DNA of 64,000 bases from Temnothorax longispinosus (GCF_030848805.1 NC_092360.1:19757701-19821700), one strand, 5' to 3'. Shown: positions 33,743 through 46,631, numbered from the stretch's first letter. Notes: generated from the sequence alone by a model not told the origin. Translations and numbers: made by a program.

Positions 33743-34530
33743 GGGAGACCGGGGCTAAGCCGACACTATTTTTTCAAAGGCAATTTTTAATATTTAATTA
33801 AAATTTTTAGGCAAATTTAATGATATATATTTAAAGAGTGTTTCTTCAGGTACAAAATTGATTCAGGAAGTTTTGCTGTACGTCGCTTTGTTTTGCCGCC
33901 AGGAAAGGAAAAGTGACGCAAAGACAAATTTTCGAATTGAAAAATGACGGGGCGAACTCGACACCCCGCCGGGGCAAACTCAACACTTTGTTTGATCGAC
34001 ACAATTTGATCTGGAACTTATTTTTTTATTGTTTAAAAATAAAAATACATTGTTTATCAAATGAAAAGACATTGTGTATTAGAAACAAGAAGTCGGAATA
34101 AAGTAAACAATTATTTAAAATAGTGAGAAAAAAAAAGATTAAACTTTTAATTATCTTTTTCTGAACTGTCTGAAAAACAATTTATACACGTTTAAACACA
34201 CAATTTAAACTCGCGATCAAATGTGCGCACACATTCTCCTATCGTATTTTTAATCTGACGATAGAATCATTAACTATTCATATTTCTAAAAAAGTATTTC
34301 TAGAAAATTTTCCTTAATATTTTATTACTTATATGTTTTCTTTTCTTTATATTTATTTATATAACACATGTTATTTTCTTAAAGAAAAAGAGGAACCCAT
34401 ATATACGAGTCAAGAAATATCATTTCATAAAAGAGCGTTTCATAGACTAAACTGATTTTTAATTTTTACCGTATATCTAACTAAGTTTAACATTTTTAAT
34501 TGTCATACGCGCTGCGTGTGTTTTAATTTA
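33743..34530. repeat. Dispersed duplicate, copy 2
   Basis: This is the partner of 31712-32505, with only scattered substitutions, so the duplication is recent. Confidence 0.85.
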
Positions 34531-35880
34531 AAAATAAGTTTAAATTTAATAATCGAAGGAAGAAGATAGAGCCGTACGATATGATATGTTGGGCAAAAAA
34601 TTATACGTATATCCACATTTACATACATCCAAAAAAAGTTAATAATAAATAAAGTAAATAAATAACCATCCTTGCAGCTGAGTGCTGTAGGCGAGCCTAT
34701 TCGCTGTGTGCAGAGAGACTAGTGCTGCCACGATTGGTGAAATATCGCACATTTTGCTGGAATAGCTGCCAATGATTGTTAATATTTGAGCTACGTAAAC
34801 TCTCGTTAAATAACTTAAATCTTCATTTTACTGATGAAAAAATGGTTATTTATATACAAATCAATTGAAATAAATTTTCGCTATATTTGTTTTAAATATA
34901 AGTCATTTAATAAGGTGCTGTATGTGTATGGTACCCCAAACGTCTGCGTACCTAATCTAACCGCAAAATTCTGTCAATGCTTTTGGAAATGAATAAAATT
35001 TAATATCTTCTGTGAAATAAATATTTACACGAATGTACGCAACAATTTAAGTTTCTCTTTCGTAATTTTTCCATTACGATGTACTAGATTACTGGAAAAT
35101 AATAACTGTTACTCCAGCAAATAATGCAAATTTCGGCCACCATAAGCACCCTAAGTCCTACTTTTCCGCTATAGTATACCATCGCACGGAGCGAATACTA
35201 CCACACCGGCGAGGCGAGCAACTCCGACAGGTCATCTCGAACATCCTGCTGCCGAAGCCGATGGTGCAGCTGACAAAGGCGCCGGAAGGACGTGCGAGAG
35301 AGCAACCCGACGGAGAGCTGCGACCGACGGAGGCCGGGGAGGTCGATTCAATGGTGGCGCAAGCCCGATGAGCGACACGCGAGCGCAAAATATTATTATT
35401 ATCGGTGCGCGATAGTTTCAAGTTGCTTTGAGTTTCTTTTGTTTTGGTCCTCTCACATTTTTCGATCGAGTCAGTTTTCTCTAGTGAAATATCAGATTAA
35501 AAATCTAATTTATTTTCATTTTGTCCAAGAGACACGTGATATTGGTTATTTTGTGAAAAATTTTCAATGTGAGAAAATTTCGCGAAAGGTAAAAATTATT
35601 AGTCGTAATTGGAGCAACAAATTCTCCAAGTAACATTTCGCGATTAGATAATAAGTTTTTCAATGTAAATTAATACAAGTGCGATCGATATGACGCAAGA
35701 TGTAATCTCTCATACTCGAGGTGATCGACAAAAGGCAAAAGGTCAAAGTTAAGTTTATGACAAATAAGCGTTTGATTTATGTTGACATATTGATCCAATT
35801 AATTGCCTTGTCAAACGGGCAAACAAGCGATAGATATGTGTCGAGGTGCGTAATGCGATTACAATGTAAAACGGACTTAA
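34530..35880. other. Mostly non-coding; one protein-like stretch
   Basis: At about 35160-35370 on the plus strand a frame reads FSAIVYHRTERILPHRRGEQ, LRQVISNILLPKPMVQLTKA and TEAGEVDSMVAQAR before a stop. It looks protein-like and may be the C-terminal end of a retroelement ORF, but I do not recognise it. Confidence 0.3.
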
Positions 35881-36337
35881 GGACGTTCTCCGGTCCTTAT
35901 ACTAGAGAAAATCGATTTTCTTAAGATTTTCTTGAAACTGTGAATATACGTTAATTTAGGTGTGCTTTATGCGTGGTATAAATTTCAGTACCTCTTCCGG
36001 GATAAAAAATCAAGATACTGAGCCTCAAAGTTTCAACTTTTACTAATAAAAAGGTTTTCCAGGCCAAACGGTAAGAGATACAAGGTTGACCAAGAGGACC
36101 AAAGTTGCTCCTCTCGTCGAGTTCTATAAGGAAAAAATTCCAAAACTAAAAAAAATTAAATTTTAAATTTTTTTTTTTGAAATTTTGAGGCTCGGTATCT
36201 TTATTTTTTATCCCAGAAAAGGTACTGAAATTTATACCACGCATAAAGCACACCTAAATTAACGTACATTCACAGTTTCAAAAAAATCCTAAGAAAATCG
36301 ATTTTCTCTAGTATAAGGACCGGAGAACGTCATTAAG
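35881..36337. mobile_element. Palindromic MITE (GGACGTTCTCCGGTCC ends)
   Basis: Arms of roughly 150 bp pair, including CCTTATACTAGAGAAAATCG and GGTGTGCTTTATGCGTGG with their complements. TTAA-like bases abut both ends. Confidence 0.85.
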
Positions 36338-36930
36338 GTTGCGCCGATACGAGGATTAAAGGCCGGCGTACGAAGTTACAATTAAAAGCCAGAATTAATT
36401 GGTATGCGTTGCGAAACGAGCGTTTATTTACTTTCCCTCCTTCATCCATATTTGTTTAGGACGGCGAGATCAACAAACCGCCGGACAGGTGATACGAAGT
36501 GGAGTATAACGGGGATACGTTTAAAGAGAAGCACGCGGCGCGCGAGATGTATGTCAGAGTATGAAATTCGATGCAAATTCGTTCGAGCAGTAAAAGTAAC
36601 GCAGAAGCGATTATCGAACGTACCACTCTACAGACTCCGATAAATAACTTAAGATAATGATAATCGAAAAGCAATAACGGGATAAACTCATTGACTAGAT
36701 ACCCGCGAAAAAAAGTACGACGGGGAGCCGAACGAGTGGCGATCGTTATGGAAATACCTGCGTGGTAAATCGGAATATTTTCATAGTGATTGATGATCTC
36801 AATATCTCCGTCCGGTCACACCCTCTCTCTTCGTTTTGGTAAGCAGTTTTTCAAACGCTTTTTAACGCGATTTCTATACCGCGCTTAGTATTTAACCGTC
36901 TATAATAGAGGACGGAAGTAATTGTGACAA
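36338..36930. other. Non-coding stretch
   Basis: No recognised gene; short basic open frames lack any domain. Confidence 0.35.
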
Positions 36931-36933
36931 TCG

Positions 36934-37068
36934 TTATGACAGATAAATCAGAAATATCGAACTGGTTTAAAGTAAATGAAGCCGAAAGCAAAGCAACGTG
37001 CGACGTATGTAATAAAAAAAAACTAGCTGACTCTGATGATAATTATTATTACACTTTACATAAGAGAA
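36934..37068 (+). pseudogene. N-terminal BED-finger fragment of a hAT-like gene
   Basis: The frame MTDKSEISNWFKVNEAESKA, TCDVCNKK resembles the start of BED-finger transposon proteins (aromatic residue, then C-x2-C). The MITE that begins at about 37072 interrupts it before the His pair. Confidence 0.4.
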
Positions 37069-37071
37069 AAA

Positions 37072-37930
37072 AAATATACAAATTAGAAATTTCCACTTGG
37101 CTTCCTCATAGAGGAAGTGATGTCTTAAGATGCTAATACGGCCCTCTGATTGGCTGATGACGCCTTAAGACTATACTTAAAACGATCTTAAATATAAAAC
37201 CCGACTATGAATACCGGCCTTAAAGAATTATATATAAAATAAAAATAGAAAAAAATGAAGAATAGAATAAAGTTAAAAATAGACCAATATCTTAAAATTT
37301 ACGGAAGTTAGAGCTATTACAGACATTTTTCTAAAAATTATAGGGATCTTTGATCGCGTATAAAGCTGTGTCTAATCAACCAAATCTTAAAGCCATCCTA
37401 TTACAAATTTCAAATCTTAAAGAATTATATATGAAATAGGGGTAGAAAAGACTAAAGAAAATTTGGTTGATTAGTTTTATATGCGAGCTTTATATGCTCT
37501 AGCTTTATATGCGAGCAAAATTATGGACCTTTGATCGCGTATAAAGCTAGATCTAATCAACCAAATCTTAAAAAATTATATATGAAATAAGGGTAGAAAA
37601 AAACTGATAAATATAATAAAATGAGAAATAAATCGATATCTCCAAATTTGCGGAAGTTAGAGCAACCATGGACATTTTTTAAAAAATTCAAAATTTAAAT
37701 TTAAAAAAAGAACCCTTAATTATTGATTAGCAATTTTTATTAATTCTATTATATTCTTCAGTTTTTTCTACCCCTATTTCATATATAATTCGTTAAGATT
37801 TGGTTCATTAATTCTAGAGTTATAGAAATTTCGGTAAATTTAGCGCGCGCGCGCACGTGCGCACGCACACAAACACACATACAACAACAAAAATTTTTTT
37901 ACGAAAACAAAGCTTCCTCTATGAGGAAGC
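37072..37930. mobile_element. MITE-like repeat, sibling of 14855-16228
   Basis: Both ends and much of the interior match the element at 14.9-16.2 kb. At the place where that copy has 680 bp of (ACGC)n, this one has only a short CG/CA-rich run (about 37842-37880). Confidence 0.7.
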
Positions 37931-39246
37931 AAAAAATAATGACTTTTATGTTCCCGAAGATACAAAATAAAAAAAATGAGCAAACAATTTTTCTATCTCA
38001 ACATAAGACTCTTGTTTTCAGATGTTAGATGATGAAATTAAACGAGTGGTTTCCTAACAAATATAAACTTATCGACCCCCTCTTCGCGCAGACAAAGTCG
38101 ATTTGGGAGACGAAAAGTCAAAAATTAGCAAGGAAGTGGGTTACATGGAATGTATCATATAGGAAAGTACCTGATTATCTCCTGAAGGATTTATCGATTT
38201 TGTGAAATTGTTTCTACAGTCTTAAGCAAATAAAAGTTAAATGTCAAACGATTTGAGAAAGAACACTTTTATACTTTCAAGTTATCTTATTTTTATGTTA
38301 TTTATCAAATTAAATTAGGTATTACAATTAGGATTCCTACGAGTATTTCCTACTTTTTCCGTTTTTCTTAGACGACTGCAGCACCAAGCACAAATCTAGG
38401 AATTACCAAATGGGATCCAAATTGGGATCCAAACTAGAGATCTACGCGTGTACAAATACGTTTGATTTCCTAATTAGGAACTGATCAGAAATTCTTACAT
38501 TTTTCTAATAACTAATCAAAGATAGGTTCTATGCTAGAAAAACAAATCGGAGTTCTTTATAAGTTTTTCTTTCTTAGGGAAATCTCGTCAGAATCTAACA
38601 ATAAGTATATAAAAAAGAGATAAGGAAATTTCCACACGGGAAAATGTATTTTAAATAATTAATTTTAATTGTGTAATTTGCTTAATGTCTGTATTAAATA
38701 TATTTTTCTGTGTGTGTAATTTTGTTTTAATGTGGTTTAATTCTGTCAACGAAATGATTAAGATTCTTCTTCGATGACGCTACAGCCTAAATCGAGCCCT
38801 GGCCTCCTCTCTCCTTTTTTATATGCGCGTCGTGCGCACGCTGATTGTACACGGGTATATGGGGTCTACTGTTTATATATATATATATAACGCCGATTTT
38901 TTATCAAATTCAAGGTCAATTAAATATAACGAGACGAGAGTATTGCATTTTTCCCACAGGGATACCAAAAAGCATCAAAATAGACAATCGCAAAAACCAG
39001 ATCTTCCAGATCATGTGTTTGAGCAACTTCGGCAAAATCGTTTAAAAAAGATGACCAAAAACGGATACGACAGATCAAAGTGAATTTGAGCTATGATTAT
39101 CACTGAGACGTGAAATGTTGACAGCACCCAATTTTAGAATCGTATGTCGTATGAGACCGACAACGTCTTGCGCAACAATAGTAAAAAATATTTTGTATGT
39201 ATCTTCTTAATTGTGCATTGATACTGCAGCCATGAAATATGGGCAT
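37931..39246. other. AT-rich stretch without a recognised gene
   Basis: One short plus-strand frame (about 38920-39081, YNETRVLHFSHRDTKKHQNR then LPDHVFEQLRQNRLKKM) is protein-like but unrecognised. Confidence 0.3.
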
Positions 39247-39255
39247 GGTCTAACC

Positions 39256-39415
39256 ACAGTATATACAGTAGCGCAACTCTCCTGATTTCTTGTTGTCCAA
39301 AATGGAGTGCGCATGCGCGAAATAAGTAAGCGCTCACTAACCCCATCTGAACGTCGTTCTCTGAACTTCTTTCTCAATTGCTCTTCCTTTCTCCGTTCTG
39401 CTCCGCTCCCTCTTA
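39256..39415 (+). repeat. Left terminal inverted repeat of the P-like element
   Basis: It pairs with about 46343-46631 but lacks roughly 120 bp present in the right copy. It contains TGCGCATGCGCG at about 39310-39321. Confidence 0.85.
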
Positions 39416-39419
39416 GAAT

Positions 39420-39964
39420 TTAAGGGGATCCTGCAGCCGTATGATTTACCGACATTATCGTTAATCAATGGATCTTTTAATTGGCTTTACAGAATTGCAA
39501 GTTCTTGGTCTAGAATTAAAGTCCGCACAAAAATCTAGGGTGGAAAACGCGATTTTATATCAAAAGCACCAAAAAATTAAAAATATTACTTATTGGGGCA
39601 CATACACAGCTGTCACCTGACGACAATATTTGCTTAAAACAAAAATTCTACAGTTTATACGTACATAATGTTTATCATTCACCCTTGGGAAAACATGTAG
39701 GAATAATATCGTGTAAGTAGAAGTAAGATTCAATGCGTACAAAAAAAGATCCATCTAATAATTATTTTAGTAATGTAAATACGGATGCAGGATGACAAGA
39801 AGAGCAGCAACAATAGTTGTCGGATCTTGCGTAAGATGGCGAGCAATCGAAAAAAGGACAGATGTCATTTCGTTAGACAAAGACAGATACAGGGAAAACA
39901 AAATTAGAAAGGTTGACATTATCGACATCGAGGAAGTTCGCCAGTCACTGCAGGATCCCCTTAA
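39420..39964. mobile_element. MITE with TTAAGGGGATCCTGCAG ends, inside the P-like element
   Basis: The left TTAAGGGGATCCTGCAG is inverted at the right (CTGCAGGATCCCCTTAA, about 39948-39964). The interior (TTTTAATTGGCTTTA, GTTCTTGGTCTAGAATTAAA) is related to the palindromic MITE at 62742-63075. Confidence 0.8.
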
Positions 39965-40349
39965 ATGGTCAGTTAAATAAATGCCTATCTGTATTGAAGC
40001 AGAAATTTGGAGGGAATTAGCTCAATTAGTCACTGAATGCTACTGAGAGTTGTTAGAAGTGTTTGACAGACTCTGAATACGTTTATGTAATTAAAGTGAA
40101 AAGAGTTTACAAAGTATAAAGACAGTGAAAGAATGAAGTGAAGAAAAGTGAAGAAAGTGATAAAAGTGAAATAATTGATATAAGTGATAAAAGCGAAGGA
40201 AACATAAAAGAGAAATTTTTTTCTAAGGGAATAGTTAACCTATATAAATATTATATAAGTTCTTCAAGTAACTGTTTGTTCCGCCAATGATATTTAATAA
40301 AATAAACACAATGTATTCCCTTCGACAACAATTGGCAATCAATATAAAT

Positions 40350-40402
40350 TAACGCTTATTCATTCGACGTTTCGACCCAGGCTTCGGGTCCTTCTCAAGT
40401 AA
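40350..40402 (-). ncRNA. Hammerhead-like hairpin relic
   Basis: On the minus strand GAGAAGGACCC-loop-GGGTCGAAACGTC has the shape of stem II and the GAAAC strand of a hammerhead ribozyme, but the CUGAnGA core is imperfect. A similar motif occurs at about 58586-58627. Such motifs accompany some retroelement ends; self-cleavage is not supported. Confidence 0.25.
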
Positions 40403-40779
40403 TCTAACGAAAAAATATATAAAAGGCATGCGGTCAATAACATTGTCAAAAAATTAAAAATACAAGAAAATCGTCCGTGTAAATTAATACCTAATGAGGG
40501 AGAAAGCAGTGTCGTCGCGACATTCCCCGTCCAAACCATTATGAAATTTTGACAGAAATATCACGTGCAAAGCTGGAATTCGCAAAGAGTAAGATATTTC
40601 CGTGAAGAGAAGAGAAATCAGTATAAATTAACAAAAAATTGGTTTAATTACACGGAGAATGTCCCACAGCAGCGCAAATTCATGTCGCAGAATCTCCCGC
40701 ATATTATATAAGTTTTCAATTTTCTTGGAAGCACTTTGATCTTAGCTTTGTTTCAGGTGTTGCTGCATAATAATTAAAA

Positions 40780-43700
40780 ATGAATGCGATAAGAAAGCCA
40801 AGCTGTGCAGTACCAGAATGCGTTAAGAAGTTTATTAATGTGCAACGACATTTTTTTAAATTTCCAAAGGAACAAGACAGGTATAACACATTGCTTTATA
40901 TAATATTATTATTTTTTATATAAATTATATTTTTAATTGTAATGTGTGCATTACTTTGTCATTGGTAAAATGGTACAACATTTACAGATGGCTGCAATGG
41001 GTACGAGCATGTGGAAGGCTGGATCTAAAACCTAAAGGTCCAGAATATGCCCATCAGAATTGTCGTTTGTGCCATTTGCATTTTGAAAACAAATGGTACA
41101 AAATTAATAAAGTTAGAGCTCGTCTTCACCCAGATGCTGTACCCACTATATTTTTTGGACCAGGTTTTCAACAACAGTGAGTTTTTACTAACAAATAATT
41201 ATTAATTTTACATATTTTAATTTAATTAAATTAGTTTTGTTTCATAAAAAAGTATAAAATTGAATAATACTGGTATAAGGTAGTAGTACATAAAAAATAA
41301 TAATAGCAACAATATCTAACAATATTTACATTATTTTTTATGTATTACGCGAAAGTAACATAAAAACATAAAATAATTAAAATCTTTTAGGGACAACACA
41401 GCACCCGAACAAACAACACAACAAAGTGAGGAAAATGTGGTTAAAGAGAAAGTAGATAGGTATGCTAAATATAAATTTTCTATTTGTTATAATATTATAT
41501 TTTATAATAGATATTATATGATACATATTTTTTGTTGCAGAAATACATGTGCTGAGGCAATTGTTGCAGAAATGCAAGTGCAAGAAGATAATAGGTAATT
41601 TATATTAATAAAAGACTTGTTTACGTTTATTAACCCTCAGTTACCTCACCTGGGTCTGAGAGACCCTGCACATTGTTAAAACAGAGTTTTTAAGACATTC
41701 ATAAAACTCTTGTATCTTTTTTTAGTCAGTACTACATCAATTTGAAAAAAAGCAAAGTTTTTCGCTTTTTTAGAAAAACACGTCTTCCCTTTTTTTTAAA
41801 TAACATTTACATTTTTTAACTTGAAATAATCTAACTTGCACAGTCTTGTAGATCTTTAAAAGACGCATGGATTAAAAAAAAAAGACTTCAAATTGATGCA
41901 TTTGTCTTAAAGATACAAGCTGGAGAAAATGGCAGGGGTCTCTCAGACCTTGGTGAGGTAATATCGGGGTGTAAAAACGTAAGGTAACTGAGGGTTAACA
42001 ATAATGGCTAAAAGAAAAAAAATTGTATATTTTCAGCAAAGCAGAAACTTCACAAACAATCGTCCCAATTATTGTCAGTGACGTAGAAATAACTCAACCG
42101 TAAGTTTTTCTTTACTAATTTAAAGTTAAACATGTATTTTTATTTTCTTTATTTGTTATGTAATAAAAGTTTTCTTATAAAATATAATTGTCAGGATATA
42201 TGTAATTTATTTATTAACACATTATATTTAAATTTCTTTTAACTTTAGATTTTATTTAATATTATTTTATTGTTTTTGTCTCTTACAGCAAAATAGTTAC
42301 ATAATTACATATATCATATTTAAAAATAATCTTTGTGCTATGATCTAACGTTTGGAATATATTACAGGAGCACATCCACTATCAAGAAGCCTGCAGTTAG
42401 GACTAAATCGTCCGATGATAGCCCGAGAAAAAGGAAATTGCGAGAGAAGTTCCAAAAATTAAAGGCGCAAAATAAAGTAATGCGTGAAACAATCCGACGG
42501 CTTCGTATGGAAAAGAAGAAGAAAGCTACAAAAGTTGAAGAAGAAAACGAATTCGATCAACTAATAAAACTAGGCCGTAAGTTATTACCGGAAAAATTTA
42601 ATAGAATATTAGCGGCACAAGTCGACGCACAATTAAAATGTAAACGTGGCAGAAGATATGATCCCAAATTTAAGAAATTTGCTTTATCATTATTTTTTTT
42701 AAGTCCACGAATGTACCGGGAATTGAAAGATTCAATTGCATTGCCTTCTGTACGTTCTCTACAATTATTTACGCAAAAATGGAATATTGAGCCTGGTATA
42801 AATGATAAAATTTTTGAAGCACTTAAATTGAAATTGAATACGTTGCCTCTCGTAGAACGTCATTGCATAATATGTGCAGACAAAATGAGTTTAAAAGCTC
42901 ATTTATTTTATAATATATCACGGAATGAAATAATTGGTTTCGAAGACATTGGTGATAAAAAATCATCTAAACCTGCAAGAAGCGCTTTAGTTATTATGGC
43001 ACGTAGTATTGCAGGTAATTGGAAGGTGCCTATTGTTTTTTGTTTTGTAGAGACTACATGCCATATGAACTTTTTAAAAAATCTGATATTTGATACAATA
43101 ATTAAATTAAGAAATACAGGTGCTATGGTGCATGCATTGGTTACGGACATGGGTTCTAATTTTATACAACTGTCCCGTGATTTAGGAATATCTACACAAA
43201 ATTCAACTTTTTCAGTTAACGGAGAAAATTTAGTTTACATTTTTGACACTCCACATTTAATAAAAGCAACCCGAAATAATTCGTTAAAACATAATTTTGA
43301 ATTTAATAATAAAGTAGCTTCGTGGGATCATATTAGACAGTTTTATATGCAAGACGTCAAACAATGGATAAGAGCAGCTCCTAAATTATCAAAAATTCAT
43401 ATGGACCCAAATAACTTTATGAGAATGAAAGTTAAATATGCCGTACAAGTACTTAGTAACCATGTATGTGCAGGAATGTGTACACAGATGTCTGTCGGTC
43501 TTCTTCCGACTGAAGTCGTTGGAACTATAGATTTAATTGATCATTTTGATAAGTTTTTCGATATGTTAAATTCGTCCGCCGTAAATAATCCTAAAGAACA
43601 TGGAAAAGTTTTTACCGGAAGTGAAAAACAAATGCAGTTTTTGCAAGAAATGTCAGATCTTATAAAAAGTATTAAAGTAGTTAATAATAATAATAATAAT

Positions 43701-44558
43701 GGTAAATATGTAAAAGTTAAATGCTTTGAATGCTGGCAGATAACAATTAATAGCATCATTCAGCTTTGGGAAACATTAAAAAATCATAATTTTCCATATC
43801 TCCGAACACGTAGATTGAATCAAGATTGTGTCGAAAATTTTTTTGGTTCCGTTCGGAAACAAGGCGGTAATTGTCTTAATCCGACACCTATACAATTTAA
43901 GCGCGCCTTTAAAAAACTTTTTAGTACAACATTATTAAAACATTCGGATACGCAAAATTGTGCTTCTGATAATGATGATATGTTAAATCTTATTGGAACG
44001 TTAGATAATAACAAAGAGTCCACTGTTTCGGAATTTACTGCTTCATCATCGGCGCATAACATTTTAAATATTCCGACTCATGAATATCGTTCAATGGATC
44101 TGCCAGAAGAAAACGCATTTAAATATGTTTGCGGATTTTTAATTAAAAGATGTACAGCAATACATTCTTGTGATATATGTACAAAATATATGAATGATAA
44201 TATGGCTATCTTAGATAATACATTATATTGTTCTTTTCGAGCCTATGAAAACGAAGAAGGAAATTTGTTTGGGAAGTTAAACATACCAAGTAATGACTTT
44301 TGTTATTATATTCATAAATTAGAAGAAGTATTTGTAAAAAATTTTGAGAAAAATTGTTTCCAGAAAAATATTGGCAATTATTTATTCCAATTAACACAAA
44401 ATATAACTTTTGAACCGCCATGTCCAAATTTCCCTACTTCATTTTTGATAAAATTATATCTTCGTATGCGTATATATTACACATTATCGCTGCATAATAA
44501 ATCATGCAAACGGGTTACCACAAAAAATAGGAAACTTTTAAACGTTTCCCATTTATAA
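40780..44558 (+). CDS. THAP-domain P-element-like transposase (six exons)
   Basis: Exons are 40780-40880, 40988-41176, 41391-41459, 41541-41594, 42037-42099 and 42368-44558. All introns are GT-AG and all junctions are phase 2, giving 888 residues plus a stop. Exons 1-2 form a THAP zinc finger (CAVPECVKKF, FFKFPKEQDRWLQWVRACGR, CRLCHLHF) ending in the AVPTIF box. A basic, leucine-containing helical segment follows (KLREKFQKLKAQNKVMRETI). The RNase-H-like core shows Asp in CADKMSLKAHLFY (about residue 330), Asp in VTDMGSNF (about 419) and Glu in QDCVENFFGSVRKQGG (about 648), as in P transposase and THAP9. P-type transposases cut and paste DNA and use GTP. The gene lies between long inverted repeats, so it is probably the element's own transposase. 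Intron 4 holds a MITE. I see no lesion. Confidence 0.88.
41634..41994. mobile_element. TTAA-flanked MITE in intron 4 of the THAP transposase
   Basis: TTAA at 41630-41633 and 41995-41998 flanks ends CCCTCAGTTACCT and AGGTAACTGAGGG. An inner pair is GGTCTGAGAGACC and GGTCTCTCAGACC. Confidence 0.85.
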
Positions 44559-44559
44559 A

Positions 44560-46073
44560 TTTTCTTCTTATAATGTTTAATTGTCACGTTGAGTTATGTT
44601 TTACGGGCATATTTTAATTATTGAGGCTACTGTTTCATTGATTCTTATTCTTATAATGGATTGTGATATATTACTTACCCAGTATTGTGTGTTCATTTAT
44701 TGCATGTTTTGTTTGCTTGCAAATAACATTATATATAACTTTGCGTGTTTCTTTATTGCATTTTGTTTATTTTCAAATTATATTGTTTAACTTATATTAT
44801 ATTTAATAATGTATTGATTGTATTGTTGCATTTTACATTTTATTTTTAATTAATGGCAACATGTATGTGCAATTTTTTCAGTTGCGTTAATATTGATATT
44901 GTGTTTTTATATTATGCGTTCATATTGTGCGTTGAAATTATGCGTTACTATATATGTATTAATATGTGTGCATTAATAGACTTTTATACATTACGTTACT
45001 TATTAAATTTTATATTGTGTATGTTACATAAATTCATGTATTCGTGTGTGTTAAATATATATATGTATGTATATATATATATATGTATGAGCGATGGTGC
45101 ATGTGTATTTGTAAAGGCATGAATACTGTTAGTGATACATTTAATTAATTAATTATTTTTTCTTTTTTTTTTTAAGTTCTTACGTGCCTGAAGGATGAAT
45201 AATCAAAAGGTTATACGAATGAAAAACTTGGAGAAAAAATGAAGCTTATTAATATTACATTTTATAGATTCCTTGTTTATATTTTAAGTATTTTCTGTTC
45301 TACATTATTGTACGGTAATTATTGTAGCTTGCACTTTTATTGCCCTTTTCTTTTTTTGGGTTGTATCGAGGTGGATCGAGTAGCTGAGATACAGATCAAT
45401 GAAAGAATTGTACAATAAAGTGTATTTAATGTATTTTTTTGTTCTGTTTCTCTGGTCTGTGTTGAGGTGGATCGAGTAGCTGAAGCATGGAGCAGTGAAT
45501 AAATTAAAAGAAAAAAAGACTACAATTTGGTAATACATAATATGTAATTTCTTATGTATTGTAATAAAGATACAATTTTATTCTACATAAAAAATGTAGT
45601 TTCTTTATTATATTTATTAATAAAACATGTACTTTTAATATATTGCAGTTATATTTATTACAGGTATATTCTTTTGTATAGGTATACATAAAATTATTTT
45701 AAAATGTAATATTAACATATCGTTGTATTAAAATTAAAATTTCATTTATCGCATTTTAAATTAAGCATGAATATATATCTCATTTTTATTTTGGATGCAT
45801 AATTAAATCATTCATTTATTTCATTTAATGTAATAAAACTATTTTATATTAAATATTTTATAATTATAATTGTTTTCTTATAAGTATAATGTATAAAATA
45901 TTATATTTTACTTTTTGGTTGTTCAATATATGTTATATAACATTATATTTTCTAGTAATTTACCTCAATACATTTATATTATTCAATCTGCACAATCACA
46001 TTTATATAATTTTATTTTTTTCTCATTTTTGAATTTTTTTTTCTTATTTTTAATACATAATAATATTTATCTT
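44560..46073. other. AT-rich 3' part of the P-like element
   Basis: No further gene. AATAAA-like polyadenylation contexts are common in this AT-rich sequence. GAGGTGGATCGAGTAGCTGA occurs twice, about 95 bp apart (near 45369 and 45464). Confidence 0.45.
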
Positions 46074-46299
46074 CACTGTAAAAAAATTTTGTAAAATTAC
46101 AACTATTATAGTGGGTAATTTTGAGACCCACTAGTAGTTGTAATTATACAATATAATGGTTGTAATTTTACAACATTACAGTACGGAAGGAAAAAGTAAT
46201 TTTATATTACAATTACACAAATTAAAAATGTGTGGAAATTTACACCTATTATAGTGGGTCTCAAAATTACATGTAATTTTACACAATTTTTTTACAGTG
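46074..46299. mobile_element. MITE with CACTGTAAAAAAATT ends
   Basis: CACTGTAAAAAAATTTTGTA pairs with ACAATTTTTTTACAGTG at the right. CTATTATAGTGGGT occurs inverted inside. A truncated copy is near 12965-13030. Confidence 0.75.
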
Positions 46300-46342
46300 T
46301 TCATTATTTTCATTAAATTCAGATTAATTTCATGTAAAAGTG

Positions 46343-46631
46343 GAGTGAGAGCGGAGAAAAGAAGAGCAATTGAGAAAGAAGTTCAGAAAAAGACGTTGGG
46401 CGCGTTCAGCAAAACCGCTCAGTAGCATAGCACGTGATTGGCTCTTATACTTTTAGACCCAACAAATCAGCGTAGCGTGTCGATAAGACGACACTCAATA
46501 GTTGTGTCTGCTGTACGTGGCCGTTCAGTTGATATTAGTGGGCGCTTACTTATTTCGCGCATGCGCACTCCATTTTGGACAACACTAACTTCAAAGGCGC
46601 CGACAGAGAGTTGCGCTACTGTATATACTGT
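46343..46631 (-). repeat. Right terminal inverted repeat of the P-like element
   Basis: This is the longer inverted partner of 39256-39415. It contains CGCGCATGCGCA at about 46555-46566 and CAAAATGG-type sequence beside it. Confidence 0.85.

Larger units (their letters stand above)
39256..46631 (+). mobile_element. P-element-superfamily transposon with THAP transposase, apparently complete
   Basis: The ends are ACAGTATATACAGTAGCGC and, inverted at the other end, GCGCTACTGTATATACTGT. GGTCTAACC flanks both sides (39247-39255 and 46632-46640), an 8-9 bp target duplication as P elements make. The long inverted ends (39256-39415 and about 46343-46631) share CAATTGCTCTTC, TTCTGAACTTCTTTCTC and a GCGCATGCGC palindrome. 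Inside is a six-exon THAP transposase gene with no lesion that I can see. Three smaller MITEs lie within (39420-39964, 41634-41994, 46074-46299). Confidence 0.85.

Noticed and set aside
44596..45122. Hydrophobic plus-strand frames downstream of the THAP transposase
   Set aside because: AT-rich sequence rich in Phe, Ile and Tyr codons gives such frames by chance; no gene structure supports them.
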